Below, piece after piece: positions 1 to 5,396 of a stretch of DNA of 5,396 nucleotides (the first letter of the stretch is position 1; each line of letters opens with the position of its first letter). The translations under genes and the position numbers were made by a program. This DNA is from Patescibacteria group bacterium (lineage in GTDB: Bacteria; Patescibacteriota; Patescibacteriia; Patescibacteriales; VMTK01): the NCBI GenBank assembly GCA_018896595.1, contig JAHIME010000017.1, positions 1 to 5,396 on the forward strand, written 5' to 3'. The notes beneath the pieces are model-generated. The model saw nothing but the letters and a program-made list of their open reading frames with translations, did not search any database and had not been told where the DNA came from.

Positions 1-1
1 A

Positions 2-331
2 ATCGGCAGCTGGTCAATAAGATACTTTACCGTTTTTGTTTGCTTGCTGATTTTTGCTCTTCTGATTATTCTTTATTTTCTATTTTTAATCAGTTCAATT
101 AAAAGGAAAACGAGAAAAGAGGCTGATAAAGCCGAAGAAGCTTTGCACAGTAATTTAAAAGATTTTAAAAATTCAATAGAAAGAGAACTAACGCTTTGGG
201 ATAAGTTTGGCGATAAAAATGGATATGACAAGGAAAAAGTTCGCATAATACAATCCTTGAAAAAGAAAATTGATTTTATGGAAAATAAAGTGTTAAAGGA
301 AATCAAGGATATTGAAGATTTATTAAAATAA
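2..331 (+). CDS. C-terminal part of a membrane protein with a coiled-coil-like cytoplasmic tail (5' end outside window)
   Basis: The frame is open from the first complete codon of the window, so this is the 109-residue end of a longer protein. The first usable start-like codon (TTG at 44) lies inside the membrane helix and is an unlikely true start. Visible residues about 9-31 form one strongly hydrophobic transmembrane segment (FTVFVCLLIFALLIILYFLF). It is followed by a basic cluster, KRKTRK, which by the positive-inside rule puts the tail in the cytoplasm. The remaining ~75 residues are rich in Lys, Glu, Asp, Ile and Leu and look helical or coiled-coil. Base composition is clearly more AT-rich than in the genes downstream. 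It ends in a doubled TAA, 7 bases before the MscS-type gene, so the two are probably co-transcribed. I do not recognise the family. A surface protein anchored by a C-terminal helix is one possibility, but the ectodomain is not in view. Confidence 0.7.
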   Translation: MGSWSIRYFTVFVCLLIFALLIILYFLFLISSIKRKTRKEADKAEEALHSNLKDFKNSIERELTLWDKFGDKNGYDKEKVRIIQSLKKKIDFMENKVLKEIKDIEDLLK

Positions 332-338
332 TAAAAAT

Positions 339-1184
339 ATGCTAAACCAACTCATCAACAATTATTCTTTTCTGAAAATTGAATTTTTAGGTAACGCGAT
401 TTTAAGCTGGATTATCGCTTTCGCGGTGTTTTTATTGATAATCGCGGCGCAGAAATTTATTGATTACGGCGCGGAAAAGATTATTAAAAAAAGAGAAAAG
501 GGCGAAGGCGATAACGCCGAAATTATAAAATTATTGAGCGTGATAGCGAAAATATTATTATGGGTTGTTGCCGTTTTATTCATTTTATCAAACTTGGGCT
601 ATAACGTAACATCTTTAATCGCCGGCTTGGGCATCGGCGGCATAGCCGCGGCTTTGGCTTTGCAGAATATTTTGGGCGATATTTTCAGCTCGTTTTCAAT
701 TTATTTTGATAAGCCGTTTAAGCCGGGCGATTTTATTGTTGTAAGCGGCCATACCGGAGTTGTCAAGAAAATCGGAATCAAGTCAACCAGAATTCAAACT
801 TTGCAAGGCGAAGAATTAATTATGTCCAACAGCGAATTGACCAAAGCCAGCGTGCAGAATTTCGGCCTTATGCGCCGCCGCCGTATTGTTTTCAATGTCG
901 GAGTTATTTATGATACGCCGGCGGAAAAGCTTAAAAGAATTCCCGATATGATCAGGAAAATCATTGAAGCGCAAGCCGAAACCGAAGTTGACCGCGTCCA
1001 TTTTAAATCATTTGGCGATTCAAGTTTGATGTATGAAATTGTTTATTATGTTGAAAGCGGAGAATATAACAGATATATGGATATTCAACAGGCGATTAAC
1101 TTGGCTATCGTTGACAAGTTTGAAGAGGAAAAAATCGTGATTGCTTATCCGACGCAGACGGTTTATGTAAAAAAGGAGGGATAA
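339..1184 (+). CDS. MscS-family small-conductance mechanosensitive ion channel
   Basis: This is a complete 281-residue protein, close to the length of E. coli MscS. Members of the family are inner-membrane heptamers that open under membrane tension and release solutes during hypo-osmotic shock. The expected architecture is visible. Transmembrane helix 1 is at about residues 17-41, followed by a charged loop (KKREKGEGDNAE). Helix 2 is at about 63-86. The Gly/Ala-rich pore helix follows at about 91-123 (SLIAGLGIGGIAAALALQNI, then LGDIFSSFSIYF). The family signature FDKPFKPGDFI (123-133) leads into the beta domain with the G-x-V-x-x-I-x-x-x-x-T-R-I pattern and MSNSEL. The C-terminal alpha/beta vestibule domain ends at YPTQTVYV. 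The ATG lies 7 bases after the upstream gene's stop and has no obvious Shine-Dalgarno. The gene ends in tandem TAA codons before a strong terminator. Family assignment is secure; conductance and ion preference cannot be told. Confidence 0.95.
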   Translation: MLNQLINNYSFLKIEFLGNAILSWIIAFAVFLLIIAAQKFIDYGAEKIIKKREKGEGDNAEIIKLLSVIAKILLWVVAVLFILSNLGYNVTSLIAGLGIGGIAAALALQNILGDIFSSFSIYFDKPFKPGDFIVVSGHTGVVKKIGIKSTRIQTLQGEELIMSNSELTKASVQNFGLMRRRRIVFNVGVIYDTPAEKLKRIPDMIRKIIEAQAETEVDRVHFKSFGDSSLMYEIVYYVESGEYNRYMDIQQAINLAIVDKFEEEKIVIAYPTQTVYVKKEG

Positions 1185-1204
1185 TAAGCATTGGTTTTAA
1201 TTAA

Positions 1205-1231
1205 AAAAAGGAGGCAAAGAGCCTCTTTTTT
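1205..1231 (+). terminator. Rho-independent terminator after the MscS-type gene
   Basis: A GAGGC arm (1211-1215) pairs with GCCTC (1221-1225) across an AAAGA loop. The stem continues through a G-T wobble (1210/1226) and five A-T pairs (1205-1209 with 1227-1231). The T-run 1226-1231, with a further T-rich stretch at 1237-1247, provides the U-tract. It begins 20 bases after the channel gene's stop codon and closes the first transcription unit. The A-run on the 5' side makes the element look bidirectional, but no opposing gene is visible here. Confidence 0.88.
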
Positions 1232-1232
1232 G

Positions 1233-1261
1233 TTGGTTTTTTTATTTATCTTTGCTATAAT
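1233..1261 (+). promoter_or_regulatory. Predicted sigma70-type extended -10 promoter for the carbohydrate operon
   Basis: A perfect TATAAT (1256-1261) is preceded by TGC (1253-1255), giving the extended -10 pattern TGnTATAAT. At exactly 17 bases upstream lies TTGGTT (1233-1238), a partial match to TTGACA. Initiation would be expected about seven bases after the -10, near 1267-1269, leaving a leader of about 105 bases before the ATG at 1374. The -35 begins two bases after the terminator stem ends, so terminator and promoter are packed back to back. No other comparably good promoter is seen up to the end of the window. Confidence 0.72.
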
Positions 1262-1268
1262 ATACATA

Positions 1269-1343
1269 ATGCGAATCTACAAATTTATTCAAATACTACA
1301 AATAATTTTATGCGAATTTAATTTGCATTTGTAGTATTCGCAT
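1269..1343. repeat. Inverted repeat cluster in the leader of the carbohydrate operon
   Basis: The arm at 1327-1343 (ATTTGTAGTATTCGCAT) is the reverse complement of 1269-1284 (ATGCGAATCTACAAAT) apart from one bulged T at 1335, giving 16 pairs. Part of the same arm (1327-1338) is also a perfect 12-base reverse complement of 1292-1303 (AATACTACAAAT). One 3' arm therefore has two alternative 5' partners. ATGCGAAT also recurs directly at 1310-1317. The region is AT-rich and non-coding, and overlaps the predicted transcription start. Degenerate ATTCG-type units like these occur, as I recall, between genes of some Parcubacteria-like genomes; that comparison is from memory. Confidence 0.75.
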
Positions 1344-1368
1344 ATTAATTTGCAGTATTCGTATTATA
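1327..1368 (+). repeat. Imperfect tandem repeat, two 21-base units
   Basis: Units 1327-1347 and 1348-1368 follow the pattern ATTTGYAGTATTCGYAT plus a four-base AT tail, and 17 of 21 positions are identical. The first unit is also the 3' arm of the inverted repeat. The second unit ends five bases before the ATG of the GH130-type gene, so the array occupies the place where a ribosome binding site would normally lie. Confidence 0.7.
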
Positions 1369-1373
1369 CTTAT

Positions 1374-2405
1374 ATGATTAAAGTAAAAAAACACGGAGTT
1401 ATTCTTCGGCCGACAGCGCGGGGTTTTGAAAACAAGTCCGTTTTTAACCCGGGCGTTTTTCAGGACGGCGAAAATGTCCATATAATTTATCGCGGGCTTA
1501 ATGAACGATATATTTCTTCGCTCGGATACGCCAAATTAAAAGGTCCGCTTAAAGTGGTTGAAAGATGGAAAGAGCCGTTTTTAGCGCCGAAGCATAAATA
1601 CGAAAGCCATGGCGTGGAAGACGCGAGAATCGTGAAAATAAAAGACACTTATTATATGACTTATGTTGTTCATGACGGCAAGAATGCTTTAATCGCTTAT
1701 TCCTATGGCAAAGATTTGTTTCATCTGAAAAGAGGGGGAATCATCAGCCCGCAAATGAGCTACGACGCTGTCGGCCGGCTGTTTAAATATTCAAAATTGA
1801 AGGATGATTATTATTTTTTTAAATCATACTACAAAGATATGGTGGCGCTTGACGTGCTTTTATGGGATAAAGACGGAATTTTATTTCCCGAAAAGATAAA
1901 AAGGAAATTCGCCTTGCTCCATAGAATTCTGCCGGATATTCAAGTGATTTATTTTAATAAATTCAGCCGGCTTAAAGAGGTTGGTTATTGGAAAGAATAC
2001 ATAAAAAAGCTGTCAAAAAATGTTATTCTGGAGGGGGGGCACGGCTTTGAAGCGAGAAATGTCGGCGGCGGCTGTCCGCCCGTTAAAACCGATTTGGGCT
2101 GGCTGTTGATTTATCACGGCGTTGAACCGATGAATAAAGGAAGGATTTATCATGCCGGCGTTGCTTTGCTTGATTTAAAAGATCCGACAAAAACTATCGC
2201 CCACTTGCCTTATCCTTTATTTTCACCCACCAAGAAATGGGAAAAAGAGGGTCATGTCCATAATGTGGTTTTCCCGACCGGCACCGCGATTTTCAACAAT
2301 AAGCTTTATATTTACTATGGCGCTTCCGACAAATATGTCGCCGTTGCCAGCGTAAGCTTAAAGGGGCTGTTGAGGGAATTGATGAGGAATAGGGTTAAGC
2401 AATAA
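1374..2405 (+). CDS. GH130-family beta-mannoside phosphorylase or hydrolase (five-bladed beta-propeller)
   Basis: This 343-residue protein has the size and motifs of GH130 enzymes. These invert at beta-mannosidic bonds, either releasing alpha-mannose-1-phosphate (phosphorylases) or hydrolysing beta-1,2-mannosides. Visible motifs in order are NPGVFQDGENVHIIYRG (25-41), SLGYAKL (49-55), GVEDAR (80-85), LLHRILPD (181-188), GGGCPP (231-236), YHGVEP, YHAGVALLD, HVHNVVFPTG (294-303) and YYGASD near the end. By family analogy Asp83 in GVEDAR is the general acid. I chose the ATG at 1374; a TTG at 1350 in the same frame would add eight residues coded by repeat DNA. No signal peptide is seen, so it is probably cytoplasmic, and no Shine-Dalgarno is seen. 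It is the first gene of an operon with the GT4-toroid gene 8 bases downstream. Phosphorylase versus hydrolase and the acceptor sugar cannot be decided from what I see. A transferase role, as in the related GT108 family, is also possible. Confidence 0.88.
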   Translation: MIKVKKHGVILRPTARGFENKSVFNPGVFQDGENVHIIYRGLNERYISSLGYAKLKGPLKVVERWKEPFLAPKHKYESHGVEDARIVKIKDTYYMTYVVHDGKNALIAYSYGKDLFHLKRGGIISPQMSYDAVGRLFKYSKLKDDYYFFKSYYKDMVALDVLLWDKDGILFPEKIKRKFALLHRILPDIQVIYFNKFSRLKEVGYWKEYIKKLSKNVILEGGHGFEARNVGGGCPPVKTDLGWLLIYHGVEPMNKGRIYHAGVALLDLKDPTKTIAHLPYPLFSPTKKWEKEGHVHNVVFPTGTAIFNNKLYIYYGASDKYVAVASVSLKGLLRELMRNRVKQ

Positions 2406-2413
2406 AAAGCAAT

Positions 2414-4636
2414 ATGACTAAATCAAAATCTCCTTGCATATTATATGTCGGCACTTATCCGCCCAGGGAATGCGGCATCGCCACCTTTACCAAGGATTTG
2501 ACCGACGCCATTGACAAGGAATTCAGCCCGGGCGTGAAAGGCAGAATTTTAGCCATTAACGACAACGGCACCTCAATTTATAATTATCCCAGGAAGGTGA
2601 TGCTGCAAATCAATGAAACAAACATTGAGGATTATTTGAATATCGCCAATGAAATCAACAGGTTAAACCAGATAAAATTAGTTAATATCCAGCACGAGTA
2701 CGGAATTTTCGGCGGCGACTGGGGCAATTATTTGCTGCCCTTTTTGGAGCTGTTGAAAAAGCCGGTAGTTATCACAATGCATACGGTACTGCCCCGCCCG
2801 CAAGAAAAATTAAAGAAATTGACGCAAAGCATTATCAACAGATCGGCCGCTGTCGCGGTAATGACTAAAACAGCCGCTCGTTTGCTTGAAAATTCATACG
2901 GCATCAGCAAATCAAAAATTTCCATTATTCCGCACGGCGTGCACAATATCACTTTTCCATCAAAGTCCAAAGCCAAAAAGAAACTGAATTTATCCGACAA
3001 GTTTGTTTTATCCACTTTCGGCATGCTTAACAGGGATAAAGGCATTGAATACGCGATTGAGGCTTTGCCGGAGATAATCAAGGAATTTCCCAATGTTTTG
3101 TATTTAATTCTTGGCGCCACCCACCCGGTTGTTTTAAAGCAGGAAGGCGAAAGATACAGAAACAAGCTGAAAAAGTTAGTTATGAAATTAGGCCTTAAAG
3201 ATTATGTTAAATTTTATAATAAATATTTATCTCTGCCTGAATTGATTGAATACCTTAAAGCGACCGATATTTATGTTTCTCCCACGTTAAACCCCAGACA
3301 ATCGGTAAGCGGCACGGTTTCTTACGCCTTGTCTTGCGCATGCCCGATTATCGCTACGGCCAACCAATACGCCAAAGACGTGATAGAACCGGGCCACCGC
3401 GGTTATTTGACCGGCTTCAGGGACGCGAAAGCCATTGAAAAAGCGCTGTTTGATTTATTGCGGGACAAAGCGGCCAGAAAAGAAATGGGCAAAAACGCTT
3501 ATTTTTATTCGCGCCACATGACTTTTCAGAATGTCGCTCTTTCATATTTCAAGCTTTTTAACGATTTGGCTAAAATCGTGCCGAGAGAAAAAGGCAAGCT
3601 GCCGGCTGTTAATTTAAGCCATATTAAAACTTTGACTGATAAATTCGGCATAATCCAATTCGCGACGCACACCAAGCCGGATCCTCATTCCGGCTATTGC
3701 ATGGACGACAACGCGCGCGCTTTGCTGGGTTGCGCCATATATTACAAGCTGAATCCAAGCAAGAGCGTTTTAAATTTAATCAATATTTATTTAAATTTTA
3801 TAAAATTTTCCCAAAAATACAATGGCGAATTCCACCCTTTTGTCAATTACAACAAGACGTTTAACAGCGATGAAGGCGAAAGCGAAGATTCGTTCGGCCG
3901 CGCTATCTGGACATTGGGATATGTTATAAGCGGACGGCATTTGCCCGATGATGTTAGAAAAAAAGCCGCGAAGATTTTTAATAAGGCAATAAAATCGGCG
4001 CCAAATCTTAAATCTTTGCGCGCGATTGCTTTTGTTCTTTTGGGCCTATGCATGGCCGAAGAAAAGGAAAGCGATGCCGGGAGAGCGCTTTTAATAAAAA
4101 AATTAACTGATAAATTGGCAAAAGTGTATTTAAAACAAGCGGAAGAAGATCCTAAAAAAAATTGGCGCTGGTTTGAAAATTGCTTGACTTATTCCAACTA
4201 TAAATTGCCCGAGGCGCTTTTGCGCGCCTATCATATCACGAAAAATAAGGAATATCTGCGCGTGGCCGAGGACTCATTAAAATTTTTAATGAAAATTTCT
4301 TTTGAAAAGGGTTATTTTTCGCCAATCGGCCAGGATGGCTGGTTTTTCCGCAACGGCAAAAGATCATATTTTGACCAGCAGCCGGAAGATACCACTTCGG
4401 CGGTTGAGGCCTTGTTAGCCGCCTATCAAATAACAAAGAAAAAAGATTATTTAAATAAGGCGAAGTTGTCTTTTGAGTGGTTTTTAGGCAAAAATCATCT
4501 AAACCAAATGATTTACGATGAAGCTACCGGCGGCTGTTATGATGGACTGGGAAAATATTCAATTAATTTTAACCAAGGCGCGGAATCAACCATATCTTAT
4601 TTTTTGGCGAGATTAGTGATGGATGATGTTAAATAA
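2414..4636 (+). CDS. Two-domain protein: GT4-like (GT-B) glycosyltransferase fused to an alpha/alpha-toroid domain
   Basis: Residues 1-380 are a GT-B glycosyltransferase: the N-terminal loop GTYPPRECGIATF (13-25), QHEYGIFGGDWGNY (93-106), ITMHT (120-124), PHGV (173-176), FGMLNRDKGIEYAIEALP (202-219, with Lys209 at the usual phosphate-binding position), then SPTLNPRQSVSGTVSYAL. The canonical GT4 EX7E glutamates are Gln296 and Tyr304 here. I recall this QxxSGTxxYA variant from a group of similarly sized bacterial proteins. After a linker (about 385-405), residues 410-738 form a helical domain of the alpha/alpha-toroid kind with conserved blocks: GYCMDDNARAL (427-437), SEDSFGRAIW (490-499), NWRWFENCLTYSN (583-595), FDQQPED (653-659), TGGCYDGL (705-712) and NQGAEST (720-726). 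Its dense acidic and aromatic motifs suggest a sugar-binding or catalytic site, but its reaction is unknown to me. There is no signal peptide. Eight bases separate it from the GH130-type gene and eleven from the next gene, so all three are probably one operon. Donor, acceptor and product are undetermined. Confidence 0.85.
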   Translation: MTKSKSPCILYVGTYPPRECGIATFTKDLTDAIDKEFSPGVKGRILAINDNGTSIYNYPRKVMLQINETNIEDYLNIANEINRLNQIKLVNIQHEYGIFGGDWGNYLLPFLELLKKPVVITMHTVLPRPQEKLKKLTQSIINRSAAVAVMTKTAARLLENSYGISKSKISIIPHGVHNITFPSKSKAKKKLNLSDKFVLSTFGMLNRDKGIEYAIEALPEIIKEFPNVLYLILGATHPVVLKQEGERYRNKLKKLVMKLGLKDYVKFYNKYLSLPELIEYLKATDIYVSPTLNPRQSVSGTVSYALSCACPIIATANQYAKDVIEPGHRGYLTGFRDAKAIEKALFDLLRDKAARKEMGKNAYFYSRHMTFQNVALSYFKLFNDLAKIVPREKGKLPAVNLSHIKTLTDKFGIIQFATHTKPDPHSGYCMDDNARALLGCAIYYKLNPSKSVLNLINIYLNFIKFSQKYNGEFHPFVNYNKTFNSDEGESEDSFGRAIWTLGYVISGRHLPDDVRKKAAKIFNKAIKSAPNLKSLRAIAFVLLGLCMAEEKESDAGRALLIKKLTDKLAKVYLKQAEEDPKKNWRWFENCLTYSNYKLPEALLRAYHITKNKEYLRVAEDSLKFLMKISFEKGYFSPIGQDGWFFRNGKRSYFDQQPEDTTSAVEALLAAYQITKKKDYLNKAKLSFEWFLGKNHLNQMIYDEATGGCYDGLGKYSINFNQGAESTISYFLARLVMDDVK

Positions 4637-4647
4637 AATTAAAATAT

Positions 4648-5396
4648 ATGGACTTAACAAAACAAGCTTATCAAAAAGCAATAGACGTTTTAAAACATTG
4701 CGCAAAACCCGCGGGCTTCTATGCCTCCGGCCTGCCCGGGGGATACGAGGCGGTCTGGGCGCGTGATTCAATGATAACTTCTTTGGGGGCCGTATTGCTC
4801 GGCAATGATTTTAAAAAAACAATCGCTAAAAGCATTGCCTTGCTTGCCAAAAATCAAGGGGAGATGGGGCAGATTCCCAATTGCGTCGGCTCTTACAACA
4901 CTGACCGCGAGTCCGATGTCACCTATAATAGCGTTGATTCTTCGCTTTGGTTTATTATCGGCAATTTTGTTTACGCCCGGCAATACAATGACGGGGGTTT
5001 ATTGAAAAAATACGGCAGGAATATTGCCGCCGCCTTGTATTGGCTGCGCGCTCAGGACCCCGATAATGTCGGCTTAATCGCCCAGCAGCCGACCAACGAC
5101 TGGCAGGACGCCTTTCCCCACAAATACGGCTATACTATCCATATCCACTCTTTATATTATGCGGCTTTGAAGATGATGGGTGATGATAAAAGAGCGGAAG
5201 AAGTCAAGAAAATTATTAACGGCGAAAAAAGAAAATACTGCTCTCTTTACGATTATAAACTGGGCTATTACTACCCTTGGGCGTGGAAAAGCCATGATGC
5301 TATTCGCGAGCATGAAGAATGGTTTGACGCCGCCGGCAACCTGCTTGCCGTTATTACCGGGCTGGCGCCGTCCGCAATCGCGAAAAAAATATTAAA
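4648..5396 (+). CDS. Alpha/alpha-barrel glycoside hydrolase, GH100/debranching-enzyme-like (3' end outside window)
   Basis: The first 249 residues are visible, with the frame open to the right edge. The ATG lies 11 bases after the preceding stop, with an A/T-rich leader and no Shine-Dalgarno. The motifs are those of six-hairpin glycosidases (GH100 invertases, GH63, glycogen-debranching C-terminal domains): VWARDSMITSLGA (36-48), YNSVDSSLWFII (93-104), NDWQDAFPHKYGY (150-162) and LYYAALKMMG (169-178). By alignment from memory with GH100 enzymes (IDRRMGxYGYPxEIQALxYxAL), Asp154 falls at the proposed general-acid position, and His165 stands where those enzymes have Glu. The family removes terminal sugars by inversion, commonly glucose from sucrose or from alpha-glucan branches. 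The N-terminus has no signal peptide, and the catalytic domain starts almost at once without an extra N-terminal domain. It appears to be the third gene of the operon. The substrate is unknown and could be the product of its neighbours. The second catalytic residue would lie downstream. Confidence 0.8.
   Translation, partial: MDLTKQAYQKAIDVLKHCAKPAGFYASGLPGGYEAVWARDSMITSLGAVLLGNDFKKTIAKSIALLAKNQGEMGQIPNCVGSYNTDRESDVTYNSVDSSLWFIIGNFVYARQYNDGGLLKKYGRNIAAALYWLRAQDPDNVGLIAQQPTNDWQDAFPHKYGYTIHIHSLYYAALKMMGDDKRAEEVKKIINGEKRKYCSLYDYKLGYYYPWAWKSHDAIREHEEWFDAAGNLLAVITGLAPSAIAKKIL

Larger units (their letters stand above)
1185..1373. other. Intergenic control region between the channel unit and the carbohydrate operon
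   Basis: This is the only sizeable gap in the window (189 bases). In order it contains a second TAA (1185-1187), the terminator, the extended -10 promoter and the repeat cluster running to within five bases of the next ATG. No tRNA, riboswitch consensus or convincing protein gene is seen in it on either strand. The final bases before the ATG (1366-1373, ATACTTAT) contain no purine-rich Shine-Dalgarno. Confidence 0.8.

Noticed and set aside
44..331. TTG at 44 as the start of a 95-residue protein
   Set aside because: It would begin within the hydrophobic helix, and the frame is open without a stop to the left edge, so a truncated longer gene is more likely.
1269..1368. CRISPR array or transposon ends
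   Set aside because: The units are short, degenerate and partly inverted, with no regular unique spacers. No transposase remnant or target-site duplication is seen.
1365..1370. TATACT as a -10 box close to the ATG at 1374
   Set aside because: It has no recognisable -35 at 16-18 bases and would start transcription inside or after the start codon; the TGnTATAAT at 1253-1261 is far better.
1350..1373. In-frame TTG start that would lengthen the GH130-type protein by eight residues
   Set aside because: The extra residues (MQYSYYTY) are coded by the second tandem repeat unit, and the ATG at 1374 gives an N-terminus consistent with the family's usual first strand.
2033..2039. Seven-G run in the GH130-type gene as a possible frameshift
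   Set aside because: The frame continues on both sides with matching family motifs (GGHGFEARN, then GGGCPP), so no indel is needed.
2728..4983. Minus-strand open frames opposite the GT4-toroid and GH100-like genes (e.g. 2728-3165, 3847-4053, 4236-4436, 4768-4983)
   Set aside because: They are antisense shadows with no recognisable domains, no promoter or leader signals, and they oppose well-supported genes.
4805..5395. Short + strand open frames at 4805-5005 and 5180-5395
   Set aside because: They lie out of frame inside the GH100-like gene, whose own frame has strong family motifs throughout.

Overview
The window looks like a compact piece of a bacterial chromosome with moderate-to-low GC. 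Its style resembles uncultured Candidate Phyla Radiation (Patescibacteria/Parcubacteria-like) genomes. The points in favour are gene junctions of 7-11 bases, TAA as the only stop codon (doubled after two genes), A/T-rich leaders with no clear Shine-Dalgarno, and an intergenic cluster of ATTCG/ATGCGAAT-type degenerate repeats. No ribosomal RNA, tRNA or marker gene is present, so this assignment is inference from style only. All genes are on the + strand.

Layout. (1) Positions 2-331 hold the C-terminal end of a membrane protein that begins upstream of the window: one transmembrane helix and a charged, probably coiled-coil cytoplasmic tail. (2) Positions 339-1184 encode a complete three-helix MscS-type mechanosensitive channel, in tandem with the first gene. 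(3) Positions 1185-1373 are a 189-base intergenic region. It holds a rho-independent terminator, a good extended -10 promoter immediately after it, and a nest of direct and inverted repeats where the next mRNA leader should lie. (4) Positions 1374-5396 are a carbohydrate operon of three genes: a GH130-type beta-mannoside phosphorylase/hydrolase, a 740-residue two-domain protein (GT4-like glycosyltransferase plus an alpha/alpha-toroid domain), and an alpha/alpha-barrel glycosidase resembling GH100/glycogen-debranching enzymes that runs off the right edge.

How the genes may work together. The first unit probably concerns the envelope and turgor release. The second unit pairs an enzyme expected to build a glycan or glycoside (GT4-like) with two expected to cut or phosphorolyse glycosides (GH130 and the GH100-like barrel). 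None of the three shows a signal peptide, so they are probably cytoplasmic. This is compatible with a synthesis-and-turnover cycle for an intracellular oligosaccharide or reserve glycan, possibly mannose-based. The real substrate cannot be read from the sequence, and there is a stereochemical tension between GT4 chemistry and GH130 specificity, described under findings. No mobile element, CRISPR array or RNA gene was seen.
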